Positions 1 through 11,416 of a stretch of 51,709 nucleotides of DNA are shown piece after piece. Under the pieces are notes generated by a model. That model saw nothing but the letters and a program-made list of their open reading frames with translations, did not search any database and was not told the DNA's origin. Position numbers and translations under genes: made by a program. The stretch's first letter is position 1, and the number at the start of each line of letters is the position of its first letter. This DNA is from Methanosphaera cuniculi (lineage in GTDB: Archaea > Methanobacteriota > Methanobacteria > Methanobacteriales > Methanobacteriaceae), in the NCBI RefSeq assembly GCF_003149675.1, contig NZ_LWMS01000001.1, positions 1-51,709 on the forward strand, written 5' to 3'.

Positions 1-789
1 TGCTCCATTATGTGTATATTTCCATGATATTATTTTTGTGAAGAAGTATACTGCATCATCAAATGAAAGAGTATTGTTGTATATTGATATTTTTAGTGGA
101 TTACGTAGATTTATATTATAACATTTTGCTATTGAATTTGCTAAAGATAGATAATCTTTTTTACTTATTTTCATATTATGACAATTTGTTCCTGTTGTAC
201 TCATCACATATTTTGTTGTATTAATTGATTGTGATGTTGTACTATCAAGACTTTTACATAGTAAATGAAGATAATCATTTATCGTAACGTTTTTATTATC
301 TATTTTAACAACTGCTGGAATATAGTGATTTTCTTTAATAAAATTATTTGTATTATTTGCACAGACTAATATTCCATTATAAGAATAAGTTATATTAGAA
401 TTAGAAGATGGTGCTTTTAATGACGAACTATCATTATTATCAGATATTTCACCATCATATGATGTTTCATTATCAGATATTTCATTATCAGATATTTCAT
501 TATCAGATATTTCATTATCAGATATTTCATTATCAGATATTTCATTATCAGATATTTCATTATCAGATATTTCATTATCATATGTTTTTTCATGATTATT
601 ATCTGTTTGATAATCTATTTTGTTGAAATTTGGAAAATCATTACTATTTTGTAAATCTGGATTAGAATTAGTATTAGTTATACTTTTTTCATTTGTAGAT
701 GTATGATTATTATCCAAATTTGTTGCAGAAATAGTTGAAATAGATAGTAGTATCATAAATATGATGATAATAAATTTATATTTATTCAA
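1..789 (-). CDS. Secreted pseudomurein-binding repeat protein, 5' part
   Basis: The frame stays open for 263 codons from a TTG at 789 to the window edge, so the C-terminus is missing. The TTG is chosen because AAAGGAGTG lies just upstream. Residues 1-23 are a signal peptide (Lys-rich start, then a run of Ile/Leu, then Ser/Thr/Ala). An Asn/Asp/Ser-rich linker with seven perfect DNEIS pentapeptides follows. After it come two units resembling pseudomurein-binding repeats: one with HYIPAVVKIDNKNVTINDYL, and one starting MKISKKDYLSLANSIAKCY and ending LSFDDAVYFFTKIISW. In Methanobacteriales such repeats attach proteins to the cell wall, so this is probably a wall-bound surface protein or wall hydrolase. 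A catalytic domain, if any, lies outside the window. Confidence 0.75.
   Translation of the reverse strand, partial: MNKYKFIIIIFMILLSISTISATNLDNNHTSTNEKSITNTNSNPDLQNSNDFPNFNKIDYQTDNNHEKTYDNEISDNEISDNEISDNEISDNEISDNEISDNEISDNETSYDGEISDNNDSSSLKAPSSNSNITYSYNGILVCANNTNNFIKENHYIPAVVKIDNKNVTINDYLHLLCKSLDSTTSQSINTTKYVMSTTGTNCHNMKISKKDYLSLANSIAKCYNINLRNPLKISIYNNTLSFDDAVYFFTKIISWKYTHNGA
467..580. repeat. 15-bp perfect tandem repeat encoding DNEIS
   Basis: Seven identical 15-bp units (TCATTATCAGATATT on the plus strand) run from 467 to 571, followed by 9 bp of an eighth. On the minus strand each unit encodes Asp-Asn-Glu-Ile-Ser. The unit is a multiple of three, so gain or loss of copies would change linker length without breaking the frame. 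Confidence 0.95.
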
Positions 790-1225
790 CGTTTCTTTTC
801 ACTCCTTTATTGGTTTTCTTTTTTTTAATTGATTGTTTTTACATTATTTAAATGTAATAATTAATCGTAATAACTAATAGTATGTATTTAATGTTATATA
901 CTACTATTCTTAAAAATTAAATTAAAATCAGAATTACTTTAATAATTTGACTTTATAAAAATGATTTTCTATAATGAGTATATTATGAAAAAACTTCTTT
1001 TTTTATATACAAAGAAAATAAAACTAAGAAATTACTAATATAATACTAGATTTTAGAATAAAAAAAGAAATATTATAGATAATTAGTTTAAAACTTTTTT
1101 TTAGTATAAAAAAAATAATATATTATCAAATTTTTTTTTGCATGGAAAAAAAATGTTAAGATGAAAAAAATTATTTTAAACTTTTATAACTTAAAAATTT
1201 AATTTTAATGGAGGATATGAACCTA
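790..1225. promoter_or_regulatory. Divergent intergenic region with promoters
   Basis: No gene is visible. A TATA-like AGTATATAACAT reads on the minus strand at about 899-888, suitable for the surface-protein gene, and sits inside a weak inverted repeat (AATAGTA near 876, TACTATT near 900). On the plus strand an AACTTTTATAACTT box near 1180 could serve gatD. Both promoter calls are inferred from base composition and spacing only. Confidence 0.4.
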
Positions 1226-2542
1226 ATGGTATATGAAAGACATCTTAAAGAGTTTCTAGATGCATCAAATATTACAGTTGGTGACATAATACGTCTAGAA
1301 AAAGAGGACATATCATACACTGGTATGCTACTTGAAAAACCAGACTACTCAAATGAAAATACCATTATCATAAAGATGGATAGTGGATATAATGTTGGAG
1401 TAGATATTAATGGTGCAAAAGTTGAAAAAATAGAAGAACATAACAAGCCACACATTGAATTAGACCCAGTTGACAGACAACTGTCAGATGAAAAAGATAA
1501 TGTAACAATTCTATCAACTGGTGGTACTGTTGCAAGTGTAATTGATTATAAAACAGGAGCAGTACACCCTGCATTTACAGCAGATGACTTATTACGTGCA
1601 ACACCAGAACTTGTTGATTATGCAAATATAAATGCAAAAGCAATATTTAACATATTATCAGAAAATATGACACCACAACTTTGGATGCAAACAGCAGAAG
1701 AAGTATATAATGAGATAAATGATGGTGCAGATGGAGTGGTAATAGCACATGGAACCGATACAATGCACTACACAGCATCAGCATTAAGTTTCATGCTTGA
1801 TACACCTGTACCTGTTGTAATTACTGGTGCTCAGAGAAGTTCTGATAGACCATCATCAGATGCATTTATGAATCTTACATCATCAATAGTAGCATCAAAA
1901 TCAGATATAGCTGAAGTATTAATATGTATGCATTCAACAGAAGATGATACTTATTGTAGTTTAAATCGTGGAAACCGTGCACGTAAAATGCATACATCAC
2001 GTCGTGACACATTTAAAAGTATCAATATGGATCCAATAGCATATGTAGAAAATAATGATGTAAAAATCAATGATCCACAAGTTAAATATAATAAACGTGG
2101 AGAACTTCCATTAATGCTAAATAATAATCTTGCTGATAAAGTAGCATTAGTTAAAATGTATCCTGGAGTAACTGATGAGCTTATAAATATGTATGTTGAT
2201 AAAGGATATGATGGAATAGTACTTGAAGGAACAGGACTTGGACATTGTCCTGATAATATGTTTAATGCAATAACACGTGCAAAAGATGAAAACATACCAG
2301 TTGTAATAACAAGTCAGTGTCTATATGGAAGAACTAATCTTAATGTATATAGTAGTGGACGTCGCTTACTTCAAGAAAATGTAATACCAGTAGGTGATAT
2401 GATTCCAGAAACAGCATATACCAAACTATTATGGGCAGCAGGACAATCAGATAACATAGATGAAATAAGAAGTATAATGCAAACAAACCTAAAAGGTGAA
2501 ATGGATAAAACACTATCCCAACAATACTTCATAAAACAATAA
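1226..2542 (+). CDS. gatD: Glu-tRNA(Gln) amidotransferase subunit D
   Basis: GatD is the ammonia-generating asparaginase-like subunit of archaeal GatDE, which converts misacylated Glu-tRNA(Gln) to Gln-tRNA(Gln). The start is the ATG at 1226 because GGAGG at 1210-1214 lies 11 bases upstream; in-frame ATGs at 1208 and 1217 overlap or abut that site. With this start the protein has 438 residues, and the catalytic set falls at T101 (TGGTVAS), T177-D178 (HGTDTM) and K254, the numbering I recall for the Methanothermobacter enzyme. An N-terminal barrel-like domain of about 80 residues precedes the asparaginase fold. gatE follows after 18 bases in the same operon. Confidence 0.97.
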   Translation: MVYERHLKEFLDASNITVGDIIRLEKEDISYTGMLLEKPDYSNENTIIIKMDSGYNVGVDINGAKVEKIEEHNKPHIELDPVDRQLSDEKDNVTILSTGGTVASVIDYKTGAVHPAFTADDLLRATPELVDYANINAKAIFNILSENMTPQLWMQTAEEVYNEINDGADGVVIAHGTDTMHYTASALSFMLDTPVPVVITGAQRSSDRPSSDAFMNLTSSIVASKSDIAEVLICMHSTEDDTYCSLNRGNRARKMHTSRRDTFKSINMDPIAYVENNDVKINDPQVKYNKRGELPLMLNNNLADKVALVKMYPGVTDELINMYVDKGYDGIVLEGTGLGHCPDNMFNAITRAKDENIPVVITSQCLYGRTNLNVYSSGRRLLQENVIPVGDMIPETAYTKLLWAAGQSDNIDEIRSIMQTNLKGEMDKTLSQQYFIKQ

Positions 2543-2560
2543 GATGGGGGAAAATATAGA

Positions 2561-4471
2561 ATGGCTGAAGATAAATTTGATTATGAAAAACTAGGCTTAA
2601 AAATGGGACTAGAAATACACCAACAACTAGATAGTCAAACCAAACTATTTTGCAGATGCCCAAATAGCTTAACAGATAAAGATCCTGAAATAACACTATA
2701 TCGTCGATTAAGACCTACACAAAGTGAACTTGGTGAAATAGACAGAGCAGCTTATGAAGAATCCCAGAGAAATCTACAATTTTTATACCAGGCATACACA
2801 CATCATACATGTTTAGTTGAAGCAGATGAAGAACCACCACATCCACTAAATATGGAAGCTGTAGATATATCAATAATACTTGCATCACTTATGAATATGA
2901 AAGTTGTTGACGAATTTCATACAATGAGAAAACAAGTAATAGATGGAAGTAACACAAGTGGATTTCAAAGAACAGGAATACTTGCAACAGATGGATATGT
3001 AGAAACAGAGTATGGAAATGTAACAATAGAAACACTAGGACTTGAAGAAGATGCAGCACGTCGTATAGGTGAAGAAGATGGAATGGTAGTATTTAGATTA
3101 GATCGTCTTGGAATACCATTAGCTGAAATTACAACATCACCTGATATGCACAATCCTCTACAAGTACAACAAGTAGCATATCAACTTGGACAAATTCTAA
3201 GAAGTACTAAAGTAAAAAGAGGACTTGGAACAATAAGACAAGATCTTAACATATCAATTAAAGAAGGAGCAAGAGTTGAAATAAAAGGAGTACAAGATCT
3301 TGATTTAATGCCTACAATGGTAGAAAATGAAGTAGAACGTCAACTAAATTTAATTGATATAAGTCGTATTCTTCAAGATCGTGATGCATCTGTTGAAACA
3401 ACAATACATGACATAACAGACCTACTAAAAGATACAGAATCTAAAGTAATTCAATCAATTATACAATCACCAACAAATGAAGTAAAACCAACAGCAGTAC
3501 TAGCAATAAAACTCAGAGGATTTAAAGGACTAATAGGACGAGAAATTCAACCAGGAAAACGTCTTGGTACAGAATTTTCAGAACATGGAAAGAAAATGGG
3601 AGTAAATGGATTATTCCACACAGATGAACTACCAGCATATGGTGTAACACAACAAGAAGTAGATACAATAAATGAAAAACTTGACATTACTGGAAATGAT
3701 GCATTCATACTTGTAGCTGGAGAAGAACAAAAAGCATACAATGCACTACAAGAAGTAATAAAACGAGCACAACAAGCAATAATAGGTGTACCTGAACAAA
3801 CACGTAAAGCACTAGATAATGGAAATACAGAATATCTAAGACCACTACCAACAGCAAGTCGTATGTATGTAGAAACTGATATACCAACAGTAATAATTGA
3901 CAAACAACACGTAGTTGAAATTGCAGCAAATCTACCAGAACTTCCATACATAAAACAAGAAAGAATACAAAAACAATACAATCTAAGTGAAGATCTAGCA
4001 TCACAACTTGTACATAGAAACCAAGCAGATTTATTTGAAGAAATTAAAGAACAACTACCTAATATGGATAGTGTAAAAATAGCATCAGACATAGTATACA
4101 CAATAAAAGATTTAAAACGTGATAACTATGATACATCTAAACTTACAACTAGTCTACTTGTTGAAATCTTTAAACTAGTAGAAGATGACATAATACCAGC
4201 AGCTGAAACTGAAGTTGTAATAAAAGATGCATGTAATGATATTACACCAATGGAATCTGTAAAACGTAATAATCTCAAAAAACTTGATGAAAACGTTATC
4301 AAAGAAGCAATTGATGAAATAATTAATGAAAATATAGAAATGATTCAACAAAGAAAAATGGGTGCAATGAGTCCTCTCATGGGAAAAGCTATGGCAAAAT
4401 TCCAGGGAAAAGCAGATGGACAAATGGTAAGTAATCTAATTAAAGATGCAATTATGAAAAATATGAACTAA
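2561..4471 (+). CDS. gatE: Glu-tRNA(Gln) amidotransferase subunit E
   Basis: GatE is the kinase and tRNA-binding subunit of archaeal GatDE. It phosphorylates Glu on Glu-tRNA(Gln) and receives ammonia from GatD. The 636-residue length fits the family. The N-terminus carries GLEIHQQLD and CRCPN, the GatB/GatE cradle signature. An AspRS-like insertion lies in the middle, with ELPAYGVTQ near 350. The C-terminus is a YqeY-type helical tail ending [19 protein letters not shown]. The start follows a GGGG-containing leader directly after gatD. A C-rich stretch plus a T9 tract follows the stop. Confidence 0.97.
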   Translation: MAEDKFDYEKLGLKMGLEIHQQLDSQTKLFCRCPNSLTDKDPEITLYRRLRPTQSELGEIDRAAYEESQRNLQFLYQAYTHHTCLVEADEEPPHPLNMEAVDISIILASLMNMKVVDEFHTMRKQVIDGSNTSGFQRTGILATDGYVETEYGNVTIETLGLEEDAARRIGEEDGMVVFRLDRLGIPLAEITTSPDMHNPLQVQQVAYQLGQILRSTKVKRGLGTIRQDLNISIKEGARVEIKGVQDLDLMPTMVENEVERQLNLIDISRILQDRDASVETTIHDITDLLKDTESKVIQSIIQSPTNEVKPTAVLAIKLRGFKGLIGREIQPGKRLGTEFSEHGKKMGVNGLFHTDELPAYGVTQQEVDTINEKLDITGNDAFILVAGEEQKAYNALQEVIKRAQQAIIGVPEQTRKALDNGNTEYLRPLPTASRMYVETDIPTVIIDKQHVVEIAANLPELPYIKQERIQKQYNLSEDLASQLVHRNQADLFEEIKEQLPNMDSVKIASDIVYTIKDLKRDNYDTSKLTTSLLVEIFKLVEDDIIPAAETEVVIKDACNDITPMESVKRNNLKKLDENVIKEAIDEIINENIEMIQQRKMGAMSPLMGKAMAKFQGKADGQMVSNLIKDAIMKNMN

Positions 4472-4490
4472 AATAAAAAAAACTTTTATC

Positions 4491-4509
4491 CATCCCCATA
4501 TTTTTTTTT
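4491..4509 (+). terminator. C-rich plus T9 tract after gatE
   Basis: CATCCCCATA followed directly by nine T lies 20 bases after the gatE stop. A second such element (ATCTCCCTCTC plus eight T) is at 4540-4559. No hairpin is visible. Archaeal polymerases terminate on U tracts, so this is a likely terminator of the recurring type described in the findings. Confidence 0.55.
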
Positions 4510-4669
4510 ATTTACTATTTTTTTTTGTTAATTTAGAGTAATCTCCCTCTCTTTTTTTTGGTTAAATTTGATTAATTATATTTATATATTAGTTACATAT
4601 GTTAGAATATTAAAATCAAATAAGAATATAAAATAGAATTTAAATAAAGGTAATAGGAGTTAGATTAGA

Positions 4670-5587
4670 ATGTATGATATAATTATTATTGGTGCAGGTC
4701 CTGCTGGTCTTACAGCTGCTATTTATGCTGGACGTGCTGGTCTTAATGCATTAGTTATTGATAAAGCTCAAAGTGGTGGAACTGTTAATGTAGCACCTCT
4801 TATTGAAAATTATCCTGGTGTTGATAAGATTACTGGTATTGAACTTATGAAACTTATCACAGAACAAGCAAGACAATATGCAGAAATTAAGGAACATACT
4901 ATGGTTCTTGATATTCATGATAATGGTGATTCAACTTTTAGTGTTGATACAGGTGAAGAAGTACTTAAAAGTAAATTTGTAATTCTTGCTACAGGTACTG
5001 AGTATCGTAAACTTGAAATTGATGATTCAGATGAAGATTCTGATAATTATATTGGACGTGGTCTTTCATATTGTGCTGTTTGTGATGGTACTTTCTTTAT
5101 TGGACGGGAAGTTATCATTGTTGGTGGTGGAAATTCTGCTGCAACAGAAGCATTATATCTTAACCGTGTAGGTGTTAAATGTAGTATTGTTCACAGACGT
5201 GATTCACTCAGGTGTGATGGAAAACTTAAAGAAGATATTAAAGAAGCTGGTATTAAGGTATACTGGAATTGTGAAGTTAAACGTATTAATGGTGAAAACT
5301 CTATAGAATCAGTTACTCTTTATAATAATAAAACACATGAAGAAACTACTATAGATGTTAATGGTATCTTTGTTGCTATTGGATATGTTCCACATAATGA
5401 ACTTGCAAAACAATGTGGTGTAAAATGTAATGAACAAGGATATGTAATTGTTGATGAGCATATGAAAACCAATATTGATGGAATCTTTGCTGTAGGTGAT
5501 ATTACAGGTGGAATAAAACAAATTATTGTATCAGAAGCTCAAGGTGCTATTGCTGTTAGTACAATTGATAAAGATATAATTACATAA
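4670..5587 (+). CDS. trxB: Thioredoxin reductase (FAD, CxxC)
   Basis: This flavoprotein reduces thioredoxin-like proteins in the cytoplasm. The 305 residues contain an N-terminal FAD site (GAGPAGLTAAIYAGRAG), the redox-active pair in CAVCDG at about residues 135-138, a second dinucleotide site (VGGGNSA), the HRRD motif usual for NADPH-type enzymes, and the C-terminal FAD signature FAVGDI. Some methanogen homologs use F420H2; the HRRD points to NADPH here, but this is inference. It starts at ATG after AGGAG. Codons end mostly in T (GGT, GCT, ATT), unlike the A-ending bias of gatDE. Confidence 0.93.
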   Translation: MYDIIIIGAGPAGLTAAIYAGRAGLNALVIDKAQSGGTVNVAPLIENYPGVDKITGIELMKLITEQARQYAEIKEHTMVLDIHDNGDSTFSVDTGEEVLKSKFVILATGTEYRKLEIDDSDEDSDNYIGRGLSYCAVCDGTFFIGREVIIVGGGNSAATEALYLNRVGVKCSIVHRRDSLRCDGKLKEDIKEAGIKVYWNCEVKRINGENSIESVTLYNNKTHEETTIDVNGIFVAIGYVPHNELAKQCGVKCNEQGYVIVDEHMKTNIDGIFAVGDITGGIKQIIVSEAQGAIAVSTIDKDIIT

Positions 5588-5700
5588 AAAAACATAAAAT
5601 AATAAAAAACTTATACTCATCTTTTTTTTAGTATTATATTAAAAAGAGGGGGTATGTTGTTAATAAATAAATAACTTTTCATAGGAGGTTTATTTTTTTG

Positions 5701-6822
5701 ATGAATAATAATAGAATGGATAGCAGATATTTAAATGAAAATCAGATAAGACAAGAACTTAACAAAGATAGAGTAGAAGCCAAACTTGTAGTACTTGAAG
5801 CTGTAGGTTATCCTATTGAAAGTACTTTTATTGAATCACCAGATATTAAAGTTACAAACAAAGAGTTATTTGAAATATATGCAAAAGAACAGTGGAATGG
5901 CTATCGTATACATAAACATCAGTACATATTTGATCAGAAAATATTACCTGATTTTGCATTTCGTATAGTTGAGGTTCGTCCTGATAATTCTATTATTACA
6001 AATAACACATCATTTCTTGTACTTCCAACTGAAAATAAATTAAAAACTGCATCTGTTAATCGTAAATATAAAATTGATGATATTGTAGGTCAAAAGAAAG
6101 CTAAAAGTAAAACACGTATTATTACAAGATACTTAAAAGATCCTCAGAAGTTTAAAGGATGGGCTCCTAAGAATATTCTATTTTATGGACTTCCTGGTAC
6201 TGGTAAAACTATGCTTGCTCAAGCTTTAGCTAATGAACTTGATGTTCCTATTATGATGATTAAAGCTACTCTTTTAATTGGTGATCATGTTGGTGATGGT
6301 GCAAATCAGATTCATGAACTTTATAAACAAGCACGAAAGACGAAACCTTGTGTAATTTTCATAGATGAGATAGATGCAATTGCTCTTGAACGTAAGTATC
6401 AGTCACTTCGTGGTGATGTTACAGAGATTGTTAATGCTCTTTTAACTGAGATGGGTGGTATTGAGGATAATGAGAGTGTTATAACAATTTGTGCTACTAA
6501 TAATCCTGAGATGCTTGATTATGCAGTTCGTAGTAGATTTGAAGAAGAGATTGAATTTACTCTTCCTGATGTTGATGAGCGTCGTGAAATATTCTTAAAT
6601 TATATGAAAACACTTCCTCTTGATTGTAGGTTTGATCTTGAGAATGTGGTTTTAAAGACTAATAAGTTATCAGGTCGGGATATTAAAGAGAAGATTCTTA
6701 AAACTGCTCTTCACCGGGCTATTAGTGAGGATAAGGACTTTATTAGTGATGATGATATTAATTATGCTCTTATTGAATGTCATAAAGAGGTTAAAATTAC
6801 ATCAGATACCATGTTTACATAA
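5701..6822 (+). CDS. AAA ATPase, single AAA module with unique N-domain
   Basis: The protein has 373 residues. Residues 1-125 form an N-terminal region I do not recognise. A single AAA module follows with Walker A GLPGTGKTM, Walker B CVIFIDEIDAI, sensor 1 ATNNPE, and an arginine-finger region near AVRSRFEEEIEF. A C-terminal helical lid contains SGRDIKEKILKTALHRAI. The core resembles the CDC48/katanin/proteasomal-ATPase group, so a role in protein remodelling is plausible, but the substrate is unknown. Start choice: GGAGG at 5684-5688 serves either a TTG at 5698 or the ATG at 5701; ATG is preferred. It appears monocistronic. Confidence 0.85.
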   Translation: MNNNRMDSRYLNENQIRQELNKDRVEAKLVVLEAVGYPIESTFIESPDIKVTNKELFEIYAKEQWNGYRIHKHQYIFDQKILPDFAFRIVEVRPDNSIITNNTSFLVLPTENKLKTASVNRKYKIDDIVGQKKAKSKTRIITRYLKDPQKFKGWAPKNILFYGLPGTGKTMLAQALANELDVPIMMIKATLLIGDHVGDGANQIHELYKQARKTKPCVIFIDEIDAIALERKYQSLRGDVTEIVNALLTEMGGIEDNESVITICATNNPEMLDYAVRSRFEEEIEFTLPDVDERREIFLNYMKTLPLDCRFDLENVVLKTNKLSGRDIKEKILKTALHRAISEDKDFISDDDINYALIECHKEVKITSDTMFT

Positions 6823-6970
6823 AATATATGAGTAATTTTAAATTTTTTCTTTTTTTCTTTTTTTTATATCTTTTTTTTGTTAAGTAAGTTACAAGTTATT
6901 TTTTTTCAAGATTTTTATAATTTTTATTTAAGTTTGTTTTAATTCTTTTTAGGTTTGCCTTAACTTTAAG

Positions 6971-6984
6971 AAAAGTATATATAG
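6971..6984 (+). promoter_or_regulatory. TATA box of gdhA
   Basis: AAAAGTATATATAG is a strong archaeal TATA-like box. The same AAAGTATATA core precedes the EF-1alpha leader and tRNA-Ser in this window. A start of transcription about 25 bases downstream, near 7005, would give a leader of about 185 bases. Confidence 0.6.
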
Positions 6985-7004
6985 TAGATAGTATAAATTA
7001 TTAT

Positions 7005-8524
<1,520 letters not shown>

Positions 8525-8595
8525 GACTATCAATATAAGACAAAAAAAATAAAGAACGAACCAAAAAGCTCAGACATATAATATGAAAAAAAAGG

Positions 8596-8628
8596 TGGAA
8601 AGTTTATTCTTTCCAAACTTCTTTTTTC
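8596..8628 (+). terminator. Hairpin terminator after gdhA
   Basis: TGGAAAG (8596-8602) and CTTTCCA (8609-8615) form a 7-bp stem with a 6-base loop, followed closely by a T-rich run. Confidence 0.7.
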
Positions 8629-8764
8629 TTAAATAATCATCACTTAACCACCAACAATTTTTTGATAAAAACTTTTTTTTCTATAAAATTTAATAATTAA
8701 ATATTTCATATAAAAATAACATAAAATACTATTATACAATAACATATAGGGATATAGATTATAT

Positions 8765-9175
8765 ATGAGTAAACAAGGATCAAAAGAAGAAAGAGAACTT
8801 GTAAATAAACTATGGGATGCAGGATTTGCAGCAATGCGAGCACCAGCAAGTGGAGGAGCAACTAAAAGACCACTACCTGATGTACTAGCAGGAAATGGAA
8901 ACTTATATCTTGCAATAGAAGTTAAATCCTCAAGATTAGAACATATCTATATAGATAATGAAAAAATAGAAAATCTAATAAAATTTTCAGAAATATTTAA
9001 TGCAAAACCATACATAGGAGCAAAATTCATAAGAAAACCATGGAGATTCATAAAACTAGAAGATTTACATATTACTCGAAATAAGAACTACAGAGTAAAT
9101 CTTGACTTAGCATTTTCAAAAGGATTAGACTTTGATGAAGTAATAGAAGTAAGTACACAAACAAAACTACTATAA
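8765..9175 (+). CDS. hjc: Holliday junction resolvase Hjc
   Basis: Archaeal Hjc cuts four-way DNA junctions during recombination and repair. The 136 residues show the family pattern in order: KEERELVNKLWDAGFAA with the metal-binding Glu near residue 9, RAPASGGATKRPLPDVLA with the catalytic Asp, and LAIEVKSS with the Glu-x-Lys of the nuclease fold. It starts at an ATG with only a weak upstream purine stretch. It stands alone, with a hairpin terminator on either side. Confidence 0.93.
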   Translation: MSKQGSKEERELVNKLWDAGFAAMRAPASGGATKRPLPDVLAGNGNLYLAIEVKSSRLEHIYIDNEKIENLIKFSEIFNAKPYIGAKFIRKPWRFIKLEDLHITRNKNYRVNLDLAFSKGLDFDEVIEVSTQTKLL

Positions 9176-9183
9176 AAAAAAGT

Positions 9184-9205
9184 AGGAGTAAAAAAAACTC
9201 CTTTA
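9184..9205 (+). terminator. Hairpin after hjc
   Basis: AGGAGT (9184-9189) and ACTCCT (9197-9202) form a 6-bp stem with an A7 loop, 8 bases after the hjc stop. Confidence 0.6.
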
Positions 9206-9238
9206 TATAAAAATAAGATTTTTTAACCATCCATCTTA

Positions 9239-9275
9239 AAAAGATAAGAATATTATCTTTTATACTATTTTTTTT
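9239..9275. terminator. Hairpin between convergent hjc and pyrK
   Basis: AAAAGATAA (9239-9247) pairs perfectly with TTATCTTTT (9253-9261). A T8 run follows at 9267 on the plus strand. On the minus strand only the stem's own T run follows pyrK, so it may serve both directions. Confidence 0.5.
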
Positions 9276-9278
9276 GAT

Positions 9279-10094
9279 TTAAAATTTAACAATACTTCCT
9301 GATGCATCACGACGATATTTTCCAAATTCAGTTAGATGTGAAAGTTGTTGTTTATTAAACACAGGTCCTTCTACACATACACGTTCTCCTGTTTCATCCA
9401 TACAGCATTGTCCACATATTCCAATTCCACATTTCATGTATCGATCAAGAGCAAACTGACAATCTATATCATATTTTAATGCTAGTTCATAGAGTTTATA
9501 TGTCATTATTTCAGGACCACAACCTATAATAATATCATATTCATCATCTTCTTTTAGTAATTCCTCAGCAAGTTGTGTACTAAATCCTTTAAATCCACAT
9601 GATCCATCATCTGTACAGATATATACTTCCTCATTTTTATCTTTAAATCTTTGTGTAAATACAAGTTCATCCTCACAACTTGCAGCTGATATTAAATTTA
9701 CATTATCATAAAAGTCAGATAGTGATGCTATTGATGCTGTTCCTGATCCTCCACCTACAGCTAGTATTTTATTGTATCCTTTAAGATCATATCCATTTCC
9801 ATATGGACCACGTATTGCTATTTGATCTCCTACATCTATATTTTCATATAGATTATCTGTAAATGGTCCTGCTTTTCTTACTGTTATTCCCATCTGATTT
9901 TTTTGTTTATCAATTACTGATATTGTCATTGGTTTTTCATTTTTAAAGTCCCATACCATAACAAATTGTCCTGGTTTTATATCATCTGTTATTTTCCATG
10001 GAAATATGAATGTTTTAACAGTTGGTGTTTCGGTAATTGTTTCGGTAATTGTAACTACTTCTGGTACTTCATCATCATATACATTACTTAACAT
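9279..10094 (-). CDS. pyrK: Dihydroorotate dehydrogenase electron transfer subunit
   Basis: PyrK passes electrons from PyrD to NAD in type 1B dihydroorotate dehydrogenase (pyrimidine synthesis). The 271 residues hold an FAD-binding barrel at the N-terminus, an NAD-binding site at GGGSGTASIASL, and a C-terminal [2Fe-2S] cluster in CGIGICGQCC with a fourth Cys in GERVCVEGP. It lies 21 bases downstream of pyrD on the same strand, so the two form one operon. Confidence 0.93.
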   Translation of the reverse strand: MLSNVYDDEVPEVVTITETITETPTVKTFIFPWKITDDIKPGQFVMVWDFKNEKPMTISVIDKQKNQMGITVRKAGPFTDNLYENIDVGDQIAIRGPYGNGYDLKGYNKILAVGGGSGTASIASLSDFYDNVNLISAASCEDELVFTQRFKDKNEEVYICTDDGSCGFKGFSTQLAEELLKEDDEYDIIIGCGPEIMTYKLYELALKYDIDCQFALDRYMKCGIGICGQCCMDETGERVCVEGPVFNKQQLSHLTEFGKYRRDASGSIVKF

Positions 10095-10115
10095 AGCTAA
10101 TTCACATCTCCTCTT

Positions 10116-11033
10116 TTATATTCTGTGTGATAATCCGATTATATCTTTTATACTATCATATTCATTTTCAACTAAGAAGTTTTTAAGATCATCAGTTATT
10201 GTTTTAAATATACCAGGTCCATCATACATTATTGAAGTTCCAATTTGAAGAAGACTTGCTCCTGCATATAGGAATTCTAATGCATCTTTATATGTTTTTA
10301 TTCCTCCAACTCCCATTATTGGAATATCTACTTTTTCATATGTCTGATATACACATTTTAGAGCTATTGGCTTAATCATTGGACCTGCTATTCCACCAAA
10401 TTTATTATTAAGTATAGGTCTTCCTGTTTTATAGTCAATTCTAAGTCCTGGTCCTACACTGTTAATAAGTGTTAATCCATCAGCTTTAGCTTTTTGTGAT
10501 GCAACTGCAATTTCTGTTATATCAGTTACATTTGGTGTTAATTTTACAATTATTGGAACATTATCTATTTCATCTTTAACGCTTTTAACAATTTCATATG
10601 TTAAATCTGGATCTTCTCCAATATTTGATCCATAACCACACTTAGCATGAGGACATGAAACATTAAGTTCAAATGCATCAACATAATCTTGTGTCTTTTT
10701 TGCAACATCAATAAATACATCTGCTGTATTACCATATATTGAAGCAACAACAGGTGTTTTACTTCGTATTGGTGTAAGTTCTTTTAGTTCTTCTCGTTTT
10801 GCTTCAACTCCAGGACTAGCAAGTCCCACAGAATTTATTACACCACCTTCAATTTTAACAATTGTAGGATTTTCATATCCATCATTTGCTTCTATTGAAA
10901 ATGATTTAGTTACAATTCCACCAGCACCATTTTTTACAACCATTCTCATTGAACTTGCGGTTGTTCCAAGAATACCTGCAGCAAGAAATAGTGGATTTTC
11001 AACTTTCATTCCCATAACTTCATTTTCTAACAT
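10116..11033 (-). CDS. pyrD: Dihydroorotate dehydrogenase, type 1B catalytic subunit
   Basis: This FMN enzyme oxidises dihydroorotate to orotate. The 305 residues form a TIM barrel. ELNVSCPHAKCGYG carries the catalytic Cys of class 1 enzymes (Ser in class 2), and the phosphate-binding end is GVGGIKTYKDALEFLYAGA. The start is the ATG at 11033 with AGGAG upstream at about 11047-11043. The neighbouring pyrK confirms the 1B heterotetramer type. Confidence 0.95.
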   Translation of the reverse strand: MLENEVMGMKVENPLFLAAGILGTTASSMRMVVKNGAGGIVTKSFSIEANDGYENPTIVKIEGGVINSVGLASPGVEAKREELKELTPIRSKTPVVASIYGNTADVFIDVAKKTQDYVDAFELNVSCPHAKCGYGSNIGEDPDLTYEIVKSVKDEIDNVPIIVKLTPNVTDITEIAVASQKAKADGLTLINSVGPGLRIDYKTGRPILNNKFGGIAGPMIKPIALKCVYQTYEKVDIPIMGVGGIKTYKDALEFLYAGASLLQIGTSIMYDGPGIFKTITDDLKNFLVENEYDSIKDIIGLSHRI

Positions 11034-11416
11034 AACATTTAATACTCCTTTTTATAAAAAAAATTTTTTTAATCCTAAAAATGAATTTTTTTTTTACTAT
11101 AAAATTATTTCTATTTTTAATAATACAAAAATATTTAGAAAAAAAGTACTAGAACATCTAAATTAACACATCTAATAAAATAAAAAATATGACAAATAAA
11201 AAAAGAAGTTACATTTAATTCATATTAAATTATCAAAGATATAATAAAAATAATATAACATATACTAAAAATTTACTAAAAAATAATTCTATCTTATGTA
11301 TGTATTATATAAAAAAATATAAAAAAAATATTTCTATTAAAAAGTAAGATAATTTTATAAAAAAAGAGAAGATGATAAAAAAAATAAAAATTAGAATAGA
11401 TTAAAAATAAATAATT
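11034..11416. promoter_or_regulatory. Region between pyrD and sucC
   Basis: No gene is seen. The pyrD end carries its RBS and an AATTTTATAGT box near 11107-11097 (minus) that may be its promoter. The sucC end carries, on the minus strand, ATCATCTTCTC followed by seven T (about 11378-11358), which looks like the recurring C/T-rich terminator signature. Confidence 0.4.

Noticed and set aside
467-580. Possible CRISPR array
   Set aside because: The units are 15 bp and directly adjacent with no spacers, and they lie in a reading frame.
408-626. Plus-strand frame with YQIFH repeats
   Set aside because: It is the reverse reading of the 15-bp repeat. The minus strand has a signal peptide, RBS and wall-binding units across the same stretch.
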